From the NCBI GenBank assembly GCA_048500255.1, contig JASNYH010000005.1, positions 124,001-188,000 of the forward strand: DNA of 64,000 nt, given 5' to 3'. The DNA comes from JAMHWF01 sp048500255 (GTDB lineage Bacteria; Pseudomonadota; Gammaproteobacteria; Burkholderiales; Burkholderiaceae_C). This document shows positions 35,677-46,186 of this stretch, piece after piece (positions within the stretch are counted from its first letter, which is position 1; each line of letters begins with the position of its first letter). The notes under the pieces are model-generated. The model was not told where the DNA came from. It ran no database searches and saw only the letters and a program-made list of their open reading frames with translations. The position numbers were made by a program, and so were the translations under genes.

Positions 35677-36861
35677 ATGAGCGCCGATCGCGCCATACGG
35701 CTGGGCATAGCGGGACTGGGGCGTGCGTTCACGCTAATGCTGCCCACGTTCACGCAGGATCCGCGCATCAGGCTTGTGGCTGCCAGCGATCCTCGGCCAG
35801 AGGCCTGCGCCCAGTTCGAGGCGGACTTTGGGGCGCCGGCGTTCGACGACATCGAGCAGCTCGCTGGGTGTTCCGATGTCGATGTGGTGTACGTTGCCAG
35901 TCCGCACCAGTTCCACGCCAGCCACACCCGTATAGCGGCCCGGCACGGCAAGCATTTGCTGGTCGAAAAGCCGATGGCCCTCTCGCTAGCGGATTGCGAC
36001 GCGATGATCGCGGACTGTCGCAGCGCCGGTGTGCAACTGGTCGTCGGCCACTGCCACAGCTTCGACCAGCCGTACCGACGCGTGCGAGAGATCATCGATG
36101 CAGGCGGCGTCGGTCGGGTACGCATGATCCACTCGTTGAACTACACCGACTTCCTCTACCGCCCGAGGCGACCAGAGGAACTCGACACCAGCGCGGGTGG
36201 TGGCGTTGTGTTCAGTCAGGCCGCGCACCAGGTCGACATCGTCCGCATGCTCGCCGGCTCGCCGGTCGTGCGCGTGAGGGCGGCCACCGGCGCGTGGGAC
36301 TCGAGCCGTCCGACCGAGGGTGCCTATGCCGTACTGATGTGGTTCGCCGACGGAGCGTTCGCGAGCCTTACGTACAGCGGCTACGGGCACTTCGACTCCG
36401 ACGAGTGGTGCGACTGGACCGGCGAGATGGGTGGCGAGAAGCGCCCCGAGGACTACGGTTCCGCCCGGCGCAGGCTCGCGGCGCTGCACGATCCGGCCGA
36501 AGAGGCACGGCTCAAGGCTGCCGGTACCTTTGGCGGCAGCGCCTACCGTGCTGCACCGTACGCCAATCCTCCGAAGCATCAGCACTTTGGACCGATCGTG
36601 GTGTCCTGTGAGCACGCCGATCTGCGCGCCACGCCGGACGCGGTGTGGATCTATGGCGATGAGCGGCGGGAGCGGATGGCGCTCGCTCCACCACCGCTGC
36701 CGCGCTACGAGGTCATCGACGAACTCGTCGCTGCGCTTGGCGGCGAGCGGGCGGCACTGCACGACGGCGCATGGGCGCGGTCCACGCTGGAGGTCTGCCT
36801 GGCGATCTTGCAGTCCGCTCGCGAGGGTCGGGATGTGGAGCTTCCCCTGGCGCGCGCCTGA
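35677..36861 (+). CDS. ophB: Phthalate 4,5-dihydrodiol dehydrogenase-like Gfo/Idh/MocA oxidoreductase
   Basis: 394 residues. The ATG at 35677 follows GAGGGG and gives the NAD motif LGIAGLGRAF at 9-18. The catalytic triplet EKP is at 97-99, with VGHCHSFDQPYRRVREIIDA and GGVVFSQAAHQVDIVRMLAG in the substrate domain. Family members in phthalate clusters (Pht4/OphB) oxidise the cis-4,5-dihydrodiol of phthalate to 4,5-dihydroxyphthalate. It lies 202 bp after the reductase, so it may have its own promoter in that gap, although none was identified. A catalytically degenerate relative is encoded at 22657. Confidence 0.88.
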   Translation: MSADRAIRLGIAGLGRAFTLMLPTFTQDPRIRLVAASDPRPEACAQFEADFGAPAFDDIEQLAGCSDVDVVYVASPHQFHASHTRIAARHGKHLLVEKPMALSLADCDAMIADCRSAGVQLVVGHCHSFDQPYRRVREIIDAGGVGRVRMIHSLNYTDFLYRPRRPEELDTSAGGGVVFSQAAHQVDIVRMLAGSPVVRVRAATGAWDSSRPTEGAYAVLMWFADGAFASLTYSGYGHFDSDEWCDWTGEMGGEKRPEDYGSARRRLAALHDPAEEARLKAAGTFGGSAYRAAPYANPPKHQHFGPIVVSCEHADLRATPDAVWIYGDERRERMALAPPPLPRYEVIDELVAALGGERAALHDGAWARSTLEVCLAILQSAREGRDVELPLARA

Positions 36862-36875
36862 CGAGCTCGCAGCCG

Positions 36876-37610
36876 ATGACGACGACTGCGTTGCTCGCAT
36901 ATGGCGCCGCGGCGCTTGTACTCGGCGGCTTCGTCAAGGGAACGCTCGGCGTCGGGTTGCCGATGGTGGTCGTGCCGCTGCTGTCTCTGGCAATACCAGG
37001 CCACAAGGCGATCGCCATCATGCTGGTGCCCGTACTGGCCTCGAACGCGTGGCAGGCCTGGGAGACGCACGTCACGATGGATCAACTGCGTCGGTTCATT
37101 CCGCTTGTCGTCACGTTGGCGCTGACGACTGCAATCGCAGCGCGGATGACGTTCACGCTGCCTGATCGAGTGCTGACCGCCATCATCGCGCTCGCCGTAC
37201 TGGTCGCTATCGCATTGACGATCTGGAATCCGGTGTTGAAGGTAAGCCGTGCCAACGAACGTCGCTGGGGAGCCGCCGTCGGGCTGGCCTCGGGCGTGAT
37301 GGGCGGTGTCTCGTCCCTGACCGGGCCACTGATCCTGAGCTACCTCATGGCGATGCGGCTGCCGCGCGACACATTCGTCGGTTGCATCAGCGTCATCTAT
37401 CTCTCGGCCGCTATACCGCTGTATCTGGCCATGTTCCTTCACAGCAAGATTCAGCCCACAGATTTCGGATGGTCGATGGCGGCGTTGATACCGGTGTGGA
37501 TCGGTCTGGCAGCCGGGCGCGCATGCCGACATCGGCTGAGCGAGCTCGCCTTTCGGCGCGTGCTACTGGCGTTCCTGAGCGCTGTGTGCCTTGCGCTATT
37601 GCTCAGGTGA
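36876..37610 (+). CDS. TauE/SafE-family membrane permease
   Basis: 244 residues with about eight hydrophobic segments arranged as two related halves. The first half has LGGFVKGTLGVGLPMVVVPL, the second VGLASGVMGGVSSLTGPLIL; these paired G-x-G loops are the family signature. The start is 15 bp after the dehydrogenase-like gene, so it is the last gene of the phthalate operon. TauE/SafE proteins move sulfonates and organic anions; here export or import of an aromatic acid or of a pathway intermediate is the reasonable guess. Confidence 0.85.
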   Translation: MTTTALLAYGAAALVLGGFVKGTLGVGLPMVVVPLLSLAIPGHKAIAIMLVPVLASNAWQAWETHVTMDQLRRFIPLVVTLALTTAIAARMTFTLPDRVLTAIIALAVLVAIALTIWNPVLKVSRANERRWGAAVGLASGVMGGVSSLTGPLILSYLMAMRLPRDTFVGCISVIYLSAAIPLYLAMFLHSKIQPTDFGWSMAALIPVWIGLAAGRACRHRLSELAFRRVLLAFLSAVCLALLLR

Positions 37611-37991
37611 ACGCTGTCGCGCAGTCCGCCGTAGCCATCGACGTGACTTCCGCCGCCTCATCGATGCGACGAATGATCCCGATGACGCCCATCGATTGGA
37701 CGGCAAGGTAGTGCAGCCCGTAGATTTCATAGAGCAGACGAACCGCTAGACGATTCCGGATTGAAGGAGACAAGTGATGAATTGAATCCGCGCGCCGCTC
37801 GGCCCAGCGCGCCGATCCGATCATGGTTGGAGCCGAAGTTCAAGCCGACATATCGGAGAGCTTCATTGATCGATAGTTGAATCAACATTGATTCACCGTC
37901 GGGCTGTTTCTATACTGACTCGCTCTCCGATTCCAGCCTCGAAGAGAACACGTCGATCGGCGCACGCTGGCGACCCGCAGGAGACAGGACC
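37611..37991. other. 381-bp intergenic region with the SDR-TRAP promoter
   Basis: No gene recognised. It contains the shared promoter element at 37882-37916 and AGGAGA before the SDR start. Additional TTGAT/ATCAA-like half sites (CATTGATCGATAGTTGAATC) lie immediately upstream of the element. Confidence 0.5.
37882..37916 (+). promoter_or_regulatory. Shared operator/promoter element, site H
   Basis: TCAACATTGATT at 37882-37893 inside the dyad ATCAA-CA-TTGAT. -35 TTGATT (37888-37893) and -10 TATACT (37911-37916) are exactly 17 nt apart. This is the site with the best -10. It drives the SDR-TRAP-amidohydrolase operon about 75 bp downstream. Confidence 0.75.
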
Positions 37992-38765
37992 GTGACAAGA
38001 CCAGCAGCATCGGTACCGGGCAGCCGGATCGTTGCAGTTACTGGCGCTTCGCAGGGGCTCGGGCGAGCCTATGTGCTGCGCTTCGCGCGAGAAGGGCACC
38101 GGGTCGTGGCCATCGACATGAAACGCGACGCGCTCGATGTCGTTACAAGCGAGGCCAAGGCCTTCGGTGCAGATTGTTTGTCGCTGGTCGCGAACATCTG
38201 CGAGGAAGCGAGCGTCGCCCAAGCTGCCGCCGCTGTCGACCGAAACTTCGGTCGATGCGACGTGCTGATCAACAACGCCGCCATCATCTCCGCGATGGAG
38301 ATGCGCCCATTCGAGGAGATTCCGCTGCACGAATGGAACCGCGTGCTGGAGGTGAACATCACCGGAACGTTCCTTATGACGCGCGCTCTAGTGCCTCTGA
38401 TGCGACGCAACCGTTGGGGACGCGTGATGAACGTTTCCTCTGCCGCCGTCGCGATGGGGCGTCCTAACTATCTGCACTACGCCACGTCAAAGGCCGCAGT
38501 GATTGGCATGACGCGGTCGATGGCGCACGAGCTTGGCGCCGACGGCATCACCGTCAACGCTCTTCTGCCAGGCTCGACGGACACGGAGGTGCCGTCGGGG
38601 CCCGTCACGCCGCAACAGAAGAGAAAGCAGATCGCGATGCGATGCATTCAGCGCGAGGGATGGACGGATGACCTCGAGAGAGTCGTCAGCTTTCTCGCGT
38701 CTGACGACAGTTCCTTGGTGACGGGACAGTCCTTCGCCGTCGACGGCGGCTACTGCTTTGTTTGA
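37992..38765 (+). CDS. Short-chain dehydrogenase/reductase
   Basis: 257 residues of a classical SDR: TGASQGLGRAYVLRFAREG (nucleotide motif), NNAAIISAMEMRP, catalytic Ser in NVSSAAVAMG, Tyr and Lys in YATSK, and the closing VTGQSFAVDGGY. The Asp in VVAIDMKRDAL favours NAD over NADP. The start is GTG after AGGAGACAGG. It is first in an operon with a TRAP transporter, so it probably oxidises or reduces the imported compound. The substrate is unknown. Confidence 0.92.
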   Translation: MTRPAASVPGSRIVAVTGASQGLGRAYVLRFAREGHRVVAIDMKRDALDVVTSEAKAFGADCLSLVANICEEASVAQAAAAVDRNFGRCDVLINNAAIISAMEMRPFEEIPLHEWNRVLEVNITGTFLMTRALVPLMRRNRWGRVMNVSSAAVAMGRPNYLHYATSKAAVIGMTRSMAHELGADGITVNALLPGSTDTEVPSGPVTPQQKRKQIAMRCIQREGWTDDLERVVSFLASDDSSLVTGQSFAVDGGYCFV

Positions 38766-38823
38766 TTTGATCGATGACAAGTGGGGCGCAAGAAAGGCCC
38801 CGCACAACACCAGGAGACAAACC

Positions 38824-39798
38824 ATGAAGCTGTTCGACAAGTTGGCGCATGTTGCCGTGGCCGTCGCCTGCACCTTGGGCCTTGCTCAGGCCCGGGCACA
38901 GGAGGTCTCGATCAAGGCGGTCGGTGCGTGGCCGGAAGGCAACTTCTTCTCGCTCAATTTCGAGAGGTTCGTGCAGAAGGTCAATGCCGAAGGCAAGGGC
39001 GTGATCCAGATCAACTACCTCGGAGGCGGCGCCAAGGTCATGCCTCCGTTCGAGGTGGGCAATGCCGTCAAGGGCGGCGTGGTCGACATGGCCAACGTGA
39101 CCGTCAATTTCTACACCAATCTGCTGCCGGAATCGGATGCGCTGTCGGTCAGCACGATCCCGGTCCAGGAGTGGCGCAAGAACGGCGCCTACGATTACAT
39201 CAACAAGCTCTGGGGCGAGAAGCTCAACGCCCATTACCTGGGTCGTGGCATCGACAACATGCCCTACCACCTGTTCCTGAAAAAGCAGATCACCAAGCCC
39301 GACGTGACCGGCATGCGCTTGCGCGGCCTGCCGATCTACCGGGACTTCTTCCAGAGCATGGGCGCCAACGTGCTCACCATTCCGCCCGGCGAGACCTATA
39401 CCGCACTCGAACGCGGCGTGATCGATGGCTATGGCTGGCCGGTCTCCGGCATCTTCGACCTGAGCCTTCAGGAGCACACGAAGTATCGCGTCGAGCCCGG
39501 CTTCTACAACACGGAGGTCGGCGTGCTGGTGAACCTGAACACGTGGAAGCGTCTGAACGACAAGCAGCGCGCAGTGCTCACTGAAGCCGCCATCTGGATG
39601 GAGAACCTCAACCTGGAAAACGCCAAGAAGTGGGAAGACGAGAAGAAGCGGCAGGCCGCCGCCGGTATCCAGCCGATCGTCTTTTCGCCCGCGGACGCGG
39701 CCGCCTACTCCAAGCGCGCGAACGACACGATCTGGGACAGCATCATCAAGCGCAGCCCCGAGCACGGCCAGAAGCTTCGTCAACTGCTCACTCGTTGA
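38824..39798 (+). CDS. TRAP transporter solute-binding protein (DctP family)
   Basis: 324 residues with a Sec signal peptide (VAVACTLGLAQARAQ) and DctP-fold features: EGKGVIQINYLGGGAKVMPP, the TGMRLRGLPIYRDFFQSMGA segment containing the family's conserved Arg that binds carboxylates, and ETYTALERGVIDGYGWP. The ATG at 38824 follows CAGGAGACAAACC. It captures an organic acid in the periplasm for the DctQM-type permease encoded next. Co-expression with an SDR and a maleamate-amidase-like enzyme leaves the ligand undetermined. Confidence 0.93.
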   Translation: MKLFDKLAHVAVAVACTLGLAQARAQEVSIKAVGAWPEGNFFSLNFERFVQKVNAEGKGVIQINYLGGGAKVMPPFEVGNAVKGGVVDMANVTVNFYTNLLPESDALSVSTIPVQEWRKNGAYDYINKLWGEKLNAHYLGRGIDNMPYHLFLKKQITKPDVTGMRLRGLPIYRDFFQSMGANVLTIPPGETYTALERGVIDGYGWPVSGIFDLSLQEHTKYRVEPGFYNTEVGVLVNLNTWKRLNDKQRAVLTEAAIWMENLNLENAKKWEDEKKRQAAAGIQPIVFSPADAAAYSKRANDTIWDSIIKRSPEHGQKLRQLLTR

Positions 39799-39810
39799 GC
39801 GGAGCCTAGC

Positions 39811-40344
39811 GTGTCGGCCCGAATGGTCTTCGAGCGATTCGACGCGGCATGGGGCCGTGTGCTGGCGGCCCTGGCACTGCTGGCGTGCGCGCTGGTGGCA
39901 GTGATGGTGCTGGTCATCTGTGCCGATGTCCTCGTGCGCAACGCCCGCTGGGGCAATCTGCCATGGGCCACCGAGGTCGCGGAGTACACCTTGTACCTGT
40001 CGACTTTCCTCGCAGCGCCCTGGCTGCTTCGTCAGGGCGCCCACGTCCGCATGGACATAGTGCTCAGAATGCTGCCGGCGACGACTGCGTGGTCACTGGA
40101 ATTGCTTGCGGACGTTATTGCAGTGCTCACCTGCGCGGCCTTGACCGCGTCGAGCGCGAAGGCGGCGTGGGCGAGCGCGGCGCACGGCTCGCTCGTCCTC
40201 AAGATCTTTGTCTTTCCCGAGTGGTGGCTGATCGCGCCCGCGAGCGTGCTGTTCGGGGTGCTGACCGTCGAGTGCCTGCTGCGCTTGCGGCGCCAGTGGT
40301 CCGGTCCGCGCAGGGTCCGCGACGAAGCCACGTCTGCGGCCTGA
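39811..40344 (+). CDS. TRAP transporter small permease (DctQ family)
   Basis: 177 residues with four predicted transmembrane helices, the first around residues 15-40 (LALLACALVAVMVLVICADV), and the family's WATEVAEYTLYLSTFLAAPW and GAHVRMDI signature. GTG start. It forms the membrane complex with the DctM protein encoded 31 bp downstream. Nothing unusual seen. Confidence 0.9.
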   Translation: MSARMVFERFDAAWGRVLAALALLACALVAVMVLVICADVLVRNARWGNLPWATEVAEYTLYLSTFLAAPWLLRQGAHVRMDIVLRMLPATTAWSLELLADVIAVLTCAALTASSAKAAWASAAHGSLVLKIFVFPEWWLIAPASVLFGVLTVECLLRLRRQWSGPRRVRDEATSAA

Positions 40345-40375
40345 ACTTCCACCCAGCTGCCGACGGAGAATCTTC

Positions 40376-41692
40376 TTGGACTGGACCCTGAACCTGCTTG
40401 CCCTTCTCGGCGGCGTGGTGGTGCTGATGTTCATCGGCTTGCCCGTCGCCTTGTCCTTCCTGGTGACCAACGTCGTCGCGGCCTACGTCTTCATGGGCGG
40501 CATCGCTGGCGTCGACCAGTTGGCCCGGAACTCGATCTCTTCGGTCATCACCTTTTCTCTCACACCCATCCCGCTTTTCATTCTGATGGGAGAGATCCTG
40601 TTCCAGACCGGCCTCGCATTGAAGGTGATCGACGGCTTCGACCGGCTCATCCATCATGTCCCGGCAAGGCTGTCGGTCGTTTCGGTGGTTGCCGGTACTG
40701 CGTTCTCGGCGATCTCCGGCTCCACCATCGCCACCACTGCAATGCTCGGCCGGTCCATGACGCCAGTGATGCTGGATAGGAAGTACCACCCGACGTTGGC
40801 GATGGGGCCGGTGATCGCTATCGGAGGGGTGGACATGTTGATCCCGCCCTCTGCGCTGATCGTGCTGTTCGGCAGCCTGGCCAACATCTCGATCACCAAG
40901 CTGCTGTTCGCCGGGATCCTGCCGGGCATCCTGCTGGCCGTGTGTTTCGTGGCCTATATCGTGAGCAAGGCGCTGCTGGTGCCGGGCAGTGCTCCGGCGA
41001 GTGACGAAGGTACTCTTCATACCGGCTGGAAGAAGTGGCGACCCTTCGTGATGTACGTCATTCCGCTGCTGTCCATCTTCGGTGTCGTGATCGGCGCGAT
41101 GTCCGCCGGCATCTCGACGCCCACTGAGGCGGCCGCGCTGGGCGCGGCGGCGACGGCGCTGCTGGCCGCCTGCTACCGAGCCCTGACTTGGCGCAACCTG
41201 GTGCAATCGCTAAAGGGAACGGTCCACGTGTCGTGCATCGTGCTCTTCATCATCGTGGGCGCCACGGCCTTCTCCCAACTGCTCGGCTTTTCGGGCGCAA
41301 CGAACGGATTCCTCGGCGCCATCGGCAAGCTCGAGCTGAGCCCAAGCGAACTGACGGTGGCGATGGTCCTCATTCTGCTGGTGCTCGGCTGCTTCGTCGA
41401 CCAGGTGAGCATGATGCTGCTGACATTGCCGTTCTTCATGCCGCTGGTGATGGCTGCTGGCATCGACCAGATCTGGTTCGGCGTGCTCTTCCTGATCGCG
41501 ATGCAGCTGGGATTGATGACGCCGCCGTTCGGGCTGCTGCTCTTTACGATGAAGAGCGTAGTGCCGAGTCACATCACCATGCGCGAGGTGTTCTTGTCGG
41601 CCTTCCCGTTCGTGGTGATCAGCATGTTGATGCTGATCGCAGTGTTCTTCATCCACCCAATCGCCACTTGGCTGCCCCGGTTGTTGGGCTGA
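40376..41692 (+). CDS. TRAP transporter large permease (DctM family)
   Basis: 438 residues and about twelve hydrophobic segments. It carries the DctM signature regions TPIPLFILMGEILFQTGLAL, GTAFSAISGSTIATTAMLG, AIGGVDMLIPPSALIVLFGS and LGCFVDQVSMMLLTLPFFMP. Its TTG start is 9 nt after GGAG. It is the sodium-coupled transport subunit of the TRAP system whose receptor is encoded at 38824. The isochorismatase-fold gene follows 12 bp later. Confidence 0.93.
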   Translation: MDWTLNLLALLGGVVVLMFIGLPVALSFLVTNVVAAYVFMGGIAGVDQLARNSISSVITFSLTPIPLFILMGEILFQTGLALKVIDGFDRLIHHVPARLSVVSVVAGTAFSAISGSTIATTAMLGRSMTPVMLDRKYHPTLAMGPVIAIGGVDMLIPPSALIVLFGSLANISITKLLFAGILPGILLAVCFVAYIVSKALLVPGSAPASDEGTLHTGWKKWRPFVMYVIPLLSIFGVVIGAMSAGISTPTEAAALGAAATALLAACYRALTWRNLVQSLKGTVHVSCIVLFIIVGATAFSQLLGFSGATNGFLGAIGKLELSPSELTVAMVLILLVLGCFVDQVSMMLLTLPFFMPLVMAAGIDQIWFGVLFLIAMQLGLMTPPFGLLLFTMKSVVPSHITMREVFLSAFPFVVISMLMLIAVFFIHPIATWLPRLLG

Positions 41693-41704
41693 GTAGGGCC
41701 TGCG

Positions 41705-42340
41705 ATGCACGACGAGAATGCGTTCTTCGCCGAGCGTGGATTCGGCCTGACCATCGGCTTCGGCCACCGTCCGGCGGTGCTCGTGGTCGACTTGATCCAG
41801 GCGTTCACCGACCCGCGCATGATGCTGGGCGCTGATCTCGATGCGCAAGTCGCGGCGACGCAGACCCTGCTGGCCGCAGCGCGCACTAGCGGCCTGCCGA
41901 TCTTCTTCTCAACGGTGAGCTACGACGATGCGGACCTCAAGGATGCCGGCATCTGGGCGCTCAAGCAAAAGGGCGTCATGACACTGCGCGCCGGTACTGC
42001 AGCGGTAGAGCTGGACCCGCGGCTCCAACGACTGTCCGGCGAGGGGTTGCTCGTGAAGAAGTACGCGTCGTGCTTTTTCGGCACCGACCTGACCTCCAGG
42101 CTGCTGTCGCGCGAGGTCGATACCTTGCTGCTGGCCGGCTGTACCACCAGCGGCTGTGTGCGCGCCTCGGCGGTAGACGCGTTGCAAACTGGGCTGCGAC
42201 CGATGGTGGTTCGTGAATGCGTGGGCGACCGCTCGCGCAGTGCGCACGAACAGAGTCTGTTCGACTTGCAGGCCAAGTACGCGGACGTGGTCAGCATCGA
42301 GGAAACCTGCCGCAACATCGAGCGACTCGCATCGGCATGA
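41705..42340 (+). CDS. Isochorismatase-fold amidohydrolase (N-carbamoylsarcosine/maleamate amidase-like)
   Basis: 211 residues of the cysteine-hydrolase superfamily. The catalytic triad is visible: Asp29 in VVDLIQAF, Lys118 or Lys119 in GLLVKKYASCFFGT, and Cys151 in CTTSGCVRASAVDALQ. The sequence looks closest to N-carbamoylsarcosine amidohydrolase and maleamate amidase, which release ammonia from an amide. It is the last gene of the SDR-TRAP operon, so an imported or oxidised amide is the likely substrate. Confidence 0.88.
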   Translation: MHDENAFFAERGFGLTIGFGHRPAVLVVDLIQAFTDPRMMLGADLDAQVAATQTLLAAARTSGLPIFFSTVSYDDADLKDAGIWALKQKGVMTLRAGTAAVELDPRLQRLSGEGLLVKKYASCFFGTDLTSRLLSREVDTLLLAGCTTSGCVRASAVDALQTGLRPMVVRECVGDRSRSAHEQSLFDLQAKYADVVSIEETCRNIERLASA

Positions 42341-42388
42341 AGCCGGATCGCCGAGGAGCGCGTCCCCGGCGCTGGCAGGTTCAGCAGT

Positions 42389-43747
<1,359 letters not shown>

Positions 43748-43760
43748 CGTGGCGACTCCC

Positions 43761-44294
43761 TCAAGGCTGCACGTAGAACAGCACTTGGCCGAACTCGACC
43801 ACCGCCGCGTCCTCCACGCACACCTGCACCACGGTGCCCGACACCCCGGCCGGGATGGCGTTGAACAGCTTCATCACCTCGATCAGGCATACCGTGTCTT
43901 CAGCAGAGACGCGATCTCCTATCTTCACGTACGGCGCCGAGTTCGGATCCGGGCGGCTGTAGAAGCGACCCATGGTGCTCGCCTTGACGGGCAGCCAGCC
44001 TGGCTGTGGCGCGGAAGCGGTCCGGCCTGCCGCAGGCGCCACCGTCGCGGCCGCGGCTACCGGTGCGGCTGCCGGTACGGCTACCGCAGGCGCAATGACC
44101 GGCGCTGGAGCGGCGATCGCAGGCACCGTCCCCACGGCGGCTGATGCTGCCGGCAACTGGCCTTTGCCGATGGTCACCTTGATGCTGCCGACGTCGATCT
44201 GGAGGTATTCGAAGTTGGACTTGTCGAGGGTCTCGACCAGGCTGTTGATCTGCCTGATGTCCTGATCGGTGAGAAAGTCGAATTGCTGGCTCAT
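43761..44294 (-). CDS. Biotin carboxyl carrier protein
   Basis: 177 residues. The C-terminal biotinyl domain has the biotin-accepting Lys142 in EVMKLFNAIPAG. It is preceded by an alanine/proline-rich flexible linker at about 48-95 and an N-terminal domain resembling AccB (DIRQINSLVETLDKSNFEYL). The linker is typical of swinging-arm carriers. It is the middle gene of the carboxylase operon, so it serves both neighbours. Confidence 0.93.
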   Translation of the reverse strand: MSQQFDFLTDQDIRQINSLVETLDKSNFEYLQIDVGSIKVTIGKGQLPAASAAVGTVPAIAAPAPVIAPAVAVPAAAPVAAAATVAPAAGRTASAPQPGWLPVKASTMGRFYSRPDPNSAPYVKIGDRVSAEDTVCLIEVMKLFNAIPAGVSGTVVQVCVEDAAVVEFGQVLFYVQP

Positions 44295-44331
44295 GCTGTC
44301 TCCGGTTCTTGTAGGTTGGGATGAGGCAGGC

Positions 44332-45786
44332 TCACGCCTGCATGCTCACAGTCTTGTCGCCCCGGCGGATCTGGATGTACTTGACGCTACGAGACTGGCC
44401 GAGCTTCTCGATCAGCGCGCGAAGGCCCTGCGTGCCCTGACCTTCGAGCCGGCGACGGCGTGCCTCGCGCATCTGCGCGACCTGCTCGGCACTGGTGAAG
44501 AAGTTCAGCAGCAACTCGTCGTCCGATACGCCTGGTCCGCCGTACTGCGCACGCAGTTCCAGCAGACTCGGCTGCGTGTAGGTCTGTGCGGCCAGTTCCT
44601 TGGCGCGCGGTCGCCCGAGGATCTTGTCCCGCACGTCGGGGTGGATCGACTCGCTCTCCTCCCCGCCCCAGCCACCGGCGGCGTACTGGATGATCTCGTC
44701 GGAGACCTGCTTGTAGCGTTCGCCGGTGACCACGTTGAGCACCGCCTGCGCACCCACAAACTGGGAGTAGGGCGTGACCATGATCGGAAAGCCGAAGTCG
44801 GTGCGGACCCGCGCTATCTCTTCCAGCACCACGGGCAGCTTGTCCGCGAGCCCTGCAGCGCCGAGCTGGAAGCGCAGGTTGGAGATCATGCCGCCGGGCA
44901 CCTGATGCTGGTAGTGGGTCACGTCGTAGGCCGCCGGGATGCCCAGGGGCAGTCCCTCGCGCAGCGCGATTTCGCGGAAATGGGTCTCCACGGGCCGCAG
45001 CAGAGACTCGTCGATCTTTGGGTCGTGGCCCATGGCGCGCGCGTTGCGCGCCACGTCGAACAGCGATGGGTTGGACGACGACTCTGCAAGTGGCGGAATC
45101 GCGGCGTTGATGATGTGGACGCCGCTGCGGATGGCTTCCAGCGTGCACAGCAGGCCCAGACCGGTGTTGCAGTGGGTATGGAACTCGACCGGGATTGCGC
45201 CGGCGTTCTCCAGCACGATGGGTGCGAGCGTGCGGACGCGCTCCGGGGTAAGCAGGGCGCCGGGGTCCTTGAGGCAGATTCGATGCGGCTTGAGCCTGGC
45301 CGCCTCGCGAGCGCGCTTCGCGTAGTACGCGTCCGAGTGCTTATCGGACAGCGAGAAGATCAGATTGACGATCACGTCGATCCCGACCTTTCTGGCTCGG
45401 GCCATGTTCTTCTTCCAGCCGGCCGGCGTGTTTGAGGAGTCCGATAGCCGGATCTGGCGGATGCCCATGGCGGCCATGCGTTCGTACCAGAGATCCTCGA
45501 TAGCGTCGGGCGTGATTTGGAATGCGGCCAGCTGGCGGCCGCGAATCATGCGCAGCGGTGTCTTGTCGATCCGCTTGCGCACCTCGACCAGCCGCTCCCA
45601 CGGGTCCTCCTGAAGGTCGCGGATCATCTTCTTCTCGAAGCTTGTCGCCATGATCTCGATGGCGTCGAATCCACCGTCGTCCAGGCGCTGCGCGATGGGC
45701 AGGATCATGTCGGTGCGCATGCCGATCGCCCACAGACTCTGGGAGCCATCGCGCACTGTGGTGTCCACGAAGCGAATCTCGCTCAT
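44332..45786 (-). CDS. Carboxyltransferase subunit, pyruvate carboxylase/oxaloacetate decarboxylase type
   Basis: 484 residues. The ATG at 45786 after AAGGAG is preferred to an upstream in-frame codon. The HMGL-like TIM barrel starts with the family motif VDTTVRDGSQSLWA; other parts are IEIMATSFEKKM, the biotin-channel lysine region HRICLKDPGALLTP, VEFHTHCNTGLGL with metal-binding histidines, and a PYC_OADA C-terminal region (GFPIMVTPYSQFVGAQAV). The usual substrates are pyruvate and oxaloacetate. It is first in the operon, under a promoter bearing a MarR-type dyad. Confidence 0.9.
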   Translation of the reverse strand: MSEIRFVDTTVRDGSQSLWAIGMRTDMILPIAQRLDDGGFDAIEIMATSFEKKMIRDLQEDPWERLVEVRKRIDKTPLRMIRGRQLAAFQITPDAIEDLWYERMAAMGIRQIRLSDSSNTPAGWKKNMARARKVGIDVIVNLIFSLSDKHSDAYYAKRAREAARLKPHRICLKDPGALLTPERVRTLAPIVLENAGAIPVEFHTHCNTGLGLLCTLEAIRSGVHIINAAIPPLAESSSNPSLFDVARNARAMGHDPKIDESLLRPVETHFREIALREGLPLGIPAAYDVTHYQHQVPGGMISNLRFQLGAAGLADKLPVVLEEIARVRTDFGFPIMVTPYSQFVGAQAVLNVVTGERYKQVSDEIIQYAAGGWGGEESESIHPDVRDKILGRPRAKELAAQTYTQPSLLELRAQYGGPGVSDDELLLNFFTSAEQVAQMREARRRRLEGQGTQGLRALIEKLGQSRSVKYIQIRRGDKTVSMQA

Positions 45787-45932
45787 GTTGTCTCCTTGTT
45801 CGGTCGAAGACTGTAGGAAGGGACCCACCCGCAACACAATCGACGAGCCGTATCCGCGTCATCCACGCGACGAATGGGGCAGCCCCCACGCGTGCGCGAG
45901 CACAACGTCTCTATCGATGAAGCATCGAAAAC

Positions 45933-45977
45933 TTAGGCGACTAATAAAAGTCTATTGGAGCGCACGGCGACGCGTCA
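45933..45977 (-). promoter_or_regulatory. Carboxylase-operon promoter with MarR-type dyad
   Basis: On the minus strand: -35 TTGACG (plus-strand 45972-45977), an 18-nt spacer, -10 TAGACT, then TTAGTCGCCTAA (plus-strand TTAGGCGACTAA at 45933-45944) a few bases downstream. The dyad is identical in its TTAG...CTAA arms to the one beside the MarR gene (30691-30702) and is placed to repress. Confidence 0.65.
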
Positions 45978-46085
45978 ACCGGCCATCTCGAAGAGGCGGG
46001 AGCTGTTGGTCGACGTAAGCCGCGTCGGCGGAATGCACACGGTTCCCGGTCCGTGAGCAGCGGTGCGCAGGTGTTGACCTGACGA

Positions 46086-46097
46086 TCAAGATTGATT
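46086..46097 (+). promoter_or_regulatory. Shared operator element, site D
   Basis: TCAAGATTGATT within the perfect dyad ATCAA-GA-TTGAT, about 90 bp before the receptor remnant. Unlike the other sites, no convincing -10 lies 17-18 nt downstream (the nearest, CATCTT, is 19 nt away). This promoter may be decaying along with its gene. Confidence 0.55.
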
Positions 46098-46186
46098 CAC
46101 GTCAAAGAGGTCCTGGCATCTTCGAATACCGGGGTGCGCGGGAGCGCGGCAATCGTGCGCACGCGATGACCGAACAGGAGGCACGT

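Larger units (their letters stand above)
45787..46186. other. 400-bp divergent control region
   Basis: It holds the carboxylase-operon promoter on the minus strand and shared element D on the plus strand. No gene recognised. AGGAGG at 46176-46181 precedes the receptor remnant. Confidence 0.55.
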
